Below, piece after piece: positions 4,718 to 8,352 of a stretch of 8,352 nt of DNA; the stretch's first letter is position 1, and each line of letters opens with the position of its first letter. The stretch comes from CAZEFK01 sp964511405 (lineage in GTDB: Bacteria > Pseudomonadota > Alphaproteobacteria > Elsterales > Elsteraceae): NCBI GenBank assembly GCA_964511405.1, contig CAZEFK010000269.1, positions 1-8,352 of the forward strand, read 5' to 3'. The translations under genes and the position numbers were made by a program. A model generated the notes under the pieces. It had not been told where the DNA came from. It saw only the letters and a list, made by a program, of their open reading frames with translations, and ran no database searches.

Positions 4718-6226
4718 CTATCCCGGGCTGTAGCCGAACGGCATCGCCGGCTCCGCAGCGGTCTCGACCCACACGCTCTTGGGCTGGGTGTAGGCCAGCA
4801 GCGCGTCGTGGCCGCTGGAGCGGCCATGGCCGCTGCCGCGAAACCCGCCGAACGGGCTCATCACGCCGATGGTCTTGTAGCCGTTGATCCACACGGTGCC
4901 GGCGCGCAGGGCATGGGCGACGCGGTGGGCGCGGGCGACAGTCTCGGTCCACACGGCGCCGGCCAGGCCGAAGCGAGTGCCGTTGGCCAGCGCCACGGCC
5001 TCGGCTTCGTCGTCGAAGGGCAGGACGGCCAGGACCGGCCCGAACACCTCAGCCTGCGCGATCGGCATCGCCGGGGCGACATCGGCCAGCACGGTCGGCG
5101 CGTAGTAGAAGCCGCCGGCCAGGCGCGGGTCGGCCGGCGCGCCGCCGCCGGCGGCCAAGCGGGCACCGCCGGCCACGGCCTCCTGCACCATGGCGTCGAT
5201 GCGGGTCCATTGCCGGTGGTTCTGGATCGGGCCGATGGCGGTCGCCTCGTCGGCCGGCGGGCCGACCGCGATCCGACCGGCGGCCTCGGCCAAGGCGTCG
5301 AGCATGCGCGCCAAAGCCGGGCGCTGCACCAGCAGGCGCGAGCCGGCGACACAGCTCTGGCCGGCGCCGCTCCAGATCGCGGCCTGGGCGCCCCGGGCGG
5401 CGCGCACGAGGTCGGCGTCGGCGAACACGATGTTGGCGGACTTGCCGCCCAGCTCCAGGATGCACGGCACCAGGTTGCGCGCCGCTGCCGCGGCGATCGC
5501 GGCCCCAGTCTCGGGCGAGCCCACGAACACCACCTGGCGGGTCTCGGGATGGCCGACGGCCAGACGCCCGGTTTCGCGGCCATCGCCCAGCAGCACCGAC
5601 ACCAGGCCCGGCGGCAGCCCGGCGGCCAACGCGATCCGGCCCAGCGCCAGGGTGGTCAGCGGCGTCAGCTCCGACGGCTTGATCACCGCCGCGTTGCCGG
5701 CCGCCAGCGCCGGCGCCAGCTGCCAGCCGGCCGTGAAGATCGGCGCGTTCCAGGGCGTGAGCTGCACCACCACGCCGTGGGGTTCGCGGCGCGTATAATT
5801 CAGGTGGCTGGTCGGCACCGGGATGACGTCGCCGTGGAGCTTGTCGCACCAGCCGGCGTAGTACTCGAACATCTCCGCGACCTTGCCAACCTCGGCGCGG
5901 GCGTCGCGGATCGGCTTGCCGGCGGTCAGGCGTTCCAGGGCCGCCAGCGCCCCCGCCTGGGCGCGCACGCCGGCGCCGATCGCCCACATCAGGCGGCCGC
6001 GCTCGGCCGCGGTCAGGGCCATCCACGCCGCCTGGGCCGGCAGCGCCGCCGCCATCGCCTGGTCGACGATATCGGCGCCGGCCGACGCGTAGCTTGCAAG
6101 CAGCCGCCCGGTCGCCGGGTCGACCAGTTCGACGATCGCGCCCGTACCCGGCAGGATCGCGTCCCCGACCAGGCTGCCGATGGCCGGGACAAGGTCGGCC
6201 AGCAGCGCGGCCAGCGGCTCGGTCAT
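4718..6226 (-). CDS. NAD(P)-dependent aldehyde dehydrogenase
   Basis: This 502-aa protein has the full ALDH fold, oxidising an aldehyde to a carboxylate with NAD(P)+ in the cytoplasm. Key sites are the oxyanion Asn160 in QLTPWNAP, Lys183 in IKPSE, the cofactor loop FVGSPETG (234-241), general base Glu258 in LELGGKS, nucleophile Cys292 in SGAGQSCVAGSRLL, EVFGPV (393-398) and the C-terminal SPFGGFRGSGHGR. Glu258 and Cys292 are 34 residues apart, as is usual. I chose the ATG at 6226, which overlaps the stop of the upstream dehydrogenase (ATGA) and has GGGGGA (complement of 6233-6238) at 6-nt spacing. Longer in-frame starts would run far into the upstream gene. It most resembles generic betaine-aldehyde-type ALDHs. 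The CoA-dependent methylmalonate-semialdehyde type is not indicated, and the substrate is unknown. It probably acts on the product of its operon partner. Confidence 0.94.
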   Translation of the reverse strand: MTEPLAALLADLVPAIGSLVGDAILPGTGAIVELVDPATGRLLASYASAGADIVDQAMAAALPAQAAWMALTAAERGRLMWAIGAGVRAQAGALAALERLTAGKPIRDARAEVGKVAEMFEYYAGWCDKLHGDVIPVPTSHLNYTRREPHGVVVQLTPWNAPIFTAGWQLAPALAAGNAAVIKPSELTPLTTLALGRIALAAGLPPGLVSVLLGDGRETGRLAVGHPETRQVVFVGSPETGAAIAAAAARNLVPCILELGGKSANIVFADADLVRAARGAQAAIWSGAGQSCVAGSRLLVQRPALARMLDALAEAAGRIAVGPPADEATAIGPIQNHRQWTRIDAMVQEAVAGGARLAAGGGAPADPRLAGGFYYAPTVLADVAPAMPIAQAEVFGPVLAVLPFDDEAEAVALANGTRFGLAGAVWTETVARAHRVAHALRAGTVWINGYKTIGVMSPFGGFRGSGHGRSSGHDALLAYTQPKSVWVETAAEPAMPFGYSPG

Positions 6227-7089
6227 CGGCGGTCCCCCAAATCGGCGATGCGGGTGAAATCCTCGGCATCGTCCAGTTCGGCCTCGGCCCACTGGGCGCC
6301 GGCCAGGGTCGCCAGGGGCAGCGCCACCCCGGCGCGCGCCGCCATGGTCAGCGCCAGGCGCACGTCCTTGCGCATCAGCCCCATGGTGAAGCCGCTGTCG
6401 AAGGCGCCGGACAGCACCCAGCGCGGGATATGGGTGGCCGAGACGGCGCTGCCGCCCGAGGCGGCGTTCACGACCTCCAGGACGCGGTCCGGCTCGACTC
6501 CGGCGGCGCGGGCCAGGCGCAGGCCCTCGGCCGTGGTCAGCAGATGGGCGGCGCACAGCAGGTTGTTGACCAGCTTGGCGACATTGCCGGCGCCGGAGCC
6601 GCCGACATGGATCACCCGTGCGGCGACGGCATCAAGCACCGAGCGGGCCCGCGCCAGGTCCGAGTCGGCGCCGCCCACCATCATGGTCAAGGTGCCGGCG
6701 TGGGCGCCGGCGGCGCCGCCGCTGACCGGGGCGTCGAGCAGGGCGTGGCCGGCCGCGGCCAGGCGGGCGGCGAGGCGCCGGGTCGCCTCGGCCTCGACGG
6801 TCGAGGTGTCGATCACCAGTCGGCCGCGGGCGCCTGAATCGAGCAGGCCGCCGACGCCGGTCAGCACACCCTCGACATGGGCCGCGGTCGGCAGCGACAG
6901 CAGGATCACCGGCGCTGCCTGGAACAGCTCGGGCAGGCCGTGGACGCGGGCGGCGCCGGCCTCGACGGCCAGGTCGACGCGGGCGGGCGCCACATCGAAG
7001 CCGATGGTGCGGAACCCCTTGCGCACCAGGGTCGCCGCCATGCCCAGGCCCATGTTGCCCAGCCCCACCACCCCAATCGCATCAGCCAT
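6223..7089 (-). CDS. NAD-binding beta-hydroxyacid dehydrogenase (3-hydroxyisobutyrate dehydrogenase family)
   Basis: This 288-aa oxidoreductase belongs to the beta-hydroxyacid dehydrogenase family (3-hydroxyisobutyrate, tartronate semialdehyde and L-threonate dehydrogenases). The N-terminal Rossmann motif is GVVGLGNMGLGMA (GxGxxG at 9-14). Asp32 at the end of the second strand favours NAD over NADP. The substrate loop is DAPVSGGAAGAHAGTLTMMVGG (about 119-140), catalytic Lys172 sits in GAGNVAKLVNN, and GLMRKDVRLA (about 237-246) is the conserved C-terminal helix. I prefer the ATG at 7089, with GGGGAG (complement of 7097-7102) at 7-nt spacing, over an in-frame ATG at 7104 that has no Shine-Dalgarno and adds only MGSGG. 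It overlaps the downstream ALDH by four bases, so the pair is translationally coupled. The hydroxyacid is unknown; divergence from a DenD-like gene hints at a short sugar acid. Confidence 0.93.
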   Translation of the reverse strand: MADAIGVVGLGNMGLGMAATLVRKGFRTIGFDVAPARVDLAVEAGAARVHGLPELFQAAPVILLSLPTAAHVEGVLTGVGGLLDSGARGRLVIDTSTVEAEATRRLAARLAAAGHALLDAPVSGGAAGAHAGTLTMMVGGADSDLARARSVLDAVAARVIHVGGSGAGNVAKLVNNLLCAAHLLTTAEGLRLARAAGVEPDRVLEVVNAASGGSAVSATHIPRWVLSGAFDSGFTMGLMRKDVRLALTMAARAGVALPLATLAGAQWAEAELDDAEDFTRIADLGDRR

Positions 7090-7102
7090 GCCGCCACTCC
7101 CC

Positions 7103-7132
7103 ATGACAAGCCCATCCCGAGCGTCCTAGCAT
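7103..7132 (+). promoter_or_regulatory. Promoter of the VOC-protein gene, predicting a leaderless transcript
   Basis: ATGACA (7103-7108, 5/6 to the -35 consensus) and TAGCAT (7127-7132, 4/6 to the -10 consensus) are separated by 18 bp. A start 7-9 nt after the -10 box falls at 7139-7141, on the ATG itself. This fits the absence of any Shine-Dalgarno upstream of that gene. The whole divergent spacer is only 51 bp, so it must also serve the minus-strand operon, for which I see no good promoter. Confidence 0.45.
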
Positions 7133-7150
7133 TGCCGCCCATGAGCAATG
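7130..7150. promoter_or_regulatory. Inverted repeat CATTGC-N9-GCAATG over the VOC start site
   Basis: A perfect 6-bp inverted repeat with a 9-nt centre spans the predicted -10 box, transcription start and start codon of the divergent VOC gene. Its position suits an operator controlling both divergent units, but no regulator gene is adjacent and a 6-bp arm could be chance. Confidence 0.3.
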
Positions 7151-8010
7151 GCCCTTTCGGACTCGAGCACCCGCTGGTCACCGTCCACGACGTCGAGGCC
7201 ACGGCGCAGGCCTACCAGCGCCTGGGCTTCGACCCGACGCCGCTCGGCCGCCATCCCTGGGGCACGGTCAACCGCCTGGTGATGTTTCCCGACAACTTCA
7301 TCGAGCTGATCGGCATCGGCGACGCCGCCGCGATCGAGGCCGACCCGGTCGGCGGCCACCGGTTCGGCCGCCGCGTGCGGGACTCGCTGGCGCTGGGCGA
7401 GGGCATGTCGCTGTTGGCGCTACGCAGCCACGACGCCGTCGGCGACGAGGCCGTGGCGCTGGCGCGGGGGGCCGCCAGCGACGGCCAGGTCGAGTTCCGC
7501 CGGCCCGTCACCCTGCCCGACGGCACCCGCGACGCCGCAGTCGTAACCCTGACCCTGCTGCCGGACCCGCGGCCGCACCTGACGATGTTCCTGTGCCAGC
7601 AGCACAAGCCGCAGCTGGTGTGGACGCCCGGCTGGCTCGAGCACCGCAACCGTGCCAGGCGGATCAGCAGCGTCACCTACCTGGCCGACGACGTAGGCCC
7701 GGTCGCCGACCGCCTCATGCGGATCTGGGGCGCCGAGGCGGTCCGCGCCGACGGTCCCGGCTTCGCCGCCGAGACCGCCGGCGGCCTCGTCCGCGTGGTC
7801 GACCGCGCCGGCCTGGCCCAGCGCTTCCCGGGCATACCCCTGCCCGCCGGCATCGACGCGCGGCTGCCCTGCGGTGTGGCGATCTCGGTCGAGACCGCGG
7901 ACCTTGCCGCCGCCCAGGCCTTCGCGCCCGACGACATCAGGCTGGAGCCCGGCCGCATCCTGGTGCCGCCGGCGCTCGCCGGCGGCGTGATTCTGGAAAT
8001 CCACGGCTAA
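7141..8010 (+). CDS. VOC family / glyoxalase-like domain protein
   Basis: This 289-aa protein resembles the Glyoxalase-like domain (Glyoxalase_3 type) members of the vicinal oxygen chelate superfamily, whose paired beta-alpha-beta modules bind a metal. The first module runs from GLEHPLVTVHDVEATAQAYQ through GTVNRLVMFPDNFIELIGIG; His10 and Glu55 are in the usual metal-ligand positions. FLCQQHKPQLVWTPGWLEHRN (about 150-170) is the conserved bridge motif, with His155. The second module runs from ISSVTYLADDVGPVADRL to the C-terminal ILEIHG. The enzyme reaction is unknown; family members include lyases, isomerases and dioxygenases. The ATG at 7141 has no Shine-Dalgarno and is probably leaderless. 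The DenD-like gene begins 33 bp downstream on the same strand, suggesting an operon, and the ALDH/beta-hydroxyacid dehydrogenase operon is divergent 51 bp away. Confidence 0.88.
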   Translation: MSNGPFGLEHPLVTVHDVEATAQAYQRLGFDPTPLGRHPWGTVNRLVMFPDNFIELIGIGDAAAIEADPVGGHRFGRRVRDSLALGEGMSLLALRSHDAVGDEAVALARGAASDGQVEFRRPVTLPDGTRDAAVVTLTLLPDPRPHLTMFLCQQHKPQLVWTPGWLEHRNRARRISSVTYLADDVGPVADRLMRIWGAEAVRADGPGFAAETAGGLVRVVDRAGLAQRFPGIPLPAGIDARLPCGVAISVETADLAAAQAFAPDDIRLEPGRILVPPALAGGVILEIHG

Positions 8011-8043
8011 GGGCGCGCGCCGCCAACAACAAAGGACATTGCC

Positions 8044-8352
8044 ATGCACATCCTGATCATCGGCGCCGCCGGCATGGTCGGCCGCAAGCTGACCGAGCGC
8101 CTGGTCCGCGACGGCAATCTCGGTGGCCGCGCCATCGACGCGCTGACCCTGGTCGACGTGGTCGAGCCGCAGCGCCCGGCCGGCTTCGCAGGCGCCGTCA
8201 CGCTGCGCGCGGCCGACCTGTCGGATCCGGGCGAGGCCGAGCGGCTGGTCGGGCCGCGGCCCGACGTGATCGTCCACCAGGCGGCGATCGTATAGGGCGA
8301 GGCCGAGGCCGATTTCGAGAAGGGATACCGGGTCAACCTGGACGGCACCCGA
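8044..8352 (+). pseudogene. denD: D-erythronate dehydrogenase-like SDR with in-frame TAG stop (3' end beyond window)
   Basis: This is an extended short-chain dehydrogenase/reductase similar to DenD, which oxidises D-erythronate to the 2-oxo acid with NAD+ in four-carbon acid-sugar catabolism. The N-terminus HILIIGAAGMVGRKLTERL has the GxxGxxG motif (7-13), Asp38 in TLVDVV suits NAD binding, and AADLSD (57-61) and VIVHQAAIV (75-83) are conserved. Codon 84 is TAG (8293-8295) where relatives have Ser (AAIVSGEAEADF). Translation continues in the same frame as GEAEADFEKGYRVNLDGTR up to the window edge, so the frame is intact except for this one codon; TCG to TAG is a single change. It could be a young nonsense mutation, a sequencing error or, less likely, readthrough. 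The ATG at 8044 has AAAGGA (8031-8036) at 7-nt spacing. A truncated 83-aa product would lack the catalytic Tyr-x-x-x-Lys. Confidence 0.75.

Noticed and set aside
4620..4952. N-terminal extension of the YCII-like protein to 233 aa
   Set aside because: It would run through the palindrome-containing promoter and overlap the end of the aldehyde dehydrogenase gene. Homology starts at MTTGTNTFLAVFLG.
6227..6556. Longer 612-aa form of the aldehyde dehydrogenase
   Set aside because: The extra residues are out-of-frame readings of the beta-hydroxyacid dehydrogenase gene. The ATGA overlap at 6223-6226 with a Shine-Dalgarno fits the 502-aa form.
4622..7129. 835-codon open frame on the plus strand opposite the aldehyde dehydrogenase and beta-hydroxyacid dehydrogenase genes
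   Set aside because: It is antisense to two genes with complete catalytic motifs. The translation is low-complexity, rich in Ala/Arg/Gly/Gln, and has no domain. Such frames are expected at this G+C content.
8011..8043. Possible promoter or terminator between the VOC gene and the DenD-like gene
   Set aside because: The 33-bp gap has no hairpin, T-run or -10-like box, only the AAAGGA ribosome-binding site; co-transcription is more likely.

Overview
The window is about 70% G+C and every gene is strongly GC-biased at third codon positions. It uses GTG and TTG starts freely and carries alphaproteobacterial-type genes: a YagS/PaoB-type molybdo-flavoprotein subunit, DadA, a YCII-like protein and a DenD-like SDR. 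The best guess is a soil or environmental alphaproteobacterium, perhaps Rhodospirillales. That is inferred from gene style only. The region looks chromosomal and catabolic. I see no IS element, phage gene, tRNA, rRNA or CRISPR array, and no gene-free stretch longer than about 180 bases.

Layout. (1) 1-1000, minus strand: the first two subunits of a molybdenum aldehyde oxidoreductase, a 2Fe-2S protein and a FAD protein that runs off the left edge, translationally coupled by an ATGA overlap. (2) 1179-1781, plus strand: a TetR regulator divergent from that operon. The shared 178-bp region holds two inverted repeats. (3) 1847-2175: a ParD antitoxin followed by a ParE toxin reduced to its first ~15 residues, then a small lipoprotein of unknown function (2206-2838). 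(4) 2892-4157, minus: D-amino acid dehydrogenase DadA. A long hairpin upstream reaches into its Shine-Dalgarno sequence. (5) 4251-4619, minus: a YCII-like small protein whose promoter contains a perfect TetR-type palindrome. (6) 4718-7089, minus: a two-gene operon (ATGA overlap) of a beta-hydroxyacid dehydrogenase and an NAD-dependent aldehyde dehydrogenase, able in principle to oxidise a hydroxyacid or alcohol to an aldehyde and then to an acid. (7) 7141-8352, plus: a divergent pair, a glyoxalase-like (VOC) protein that appears leaderless and a DenD-like (D-erythronate dehydrogenase) SDR that carries an in-frame TAG stop.

The unifying theme is oxidation of small aldehydes, hydroxyacids and amino acids. 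Blocks 6 and 7 look like one divergent catabolic locus, possibly for a short acid sugar. The points most worth a second look are the TAG in the DenD-like gene, the orphaned antitoxin with its toxin stub, the hairpin over the dadA ribosome-binding site and the palindrome in the YCII promoter. I found no convincing evidence of a wholly new multi-gene system.
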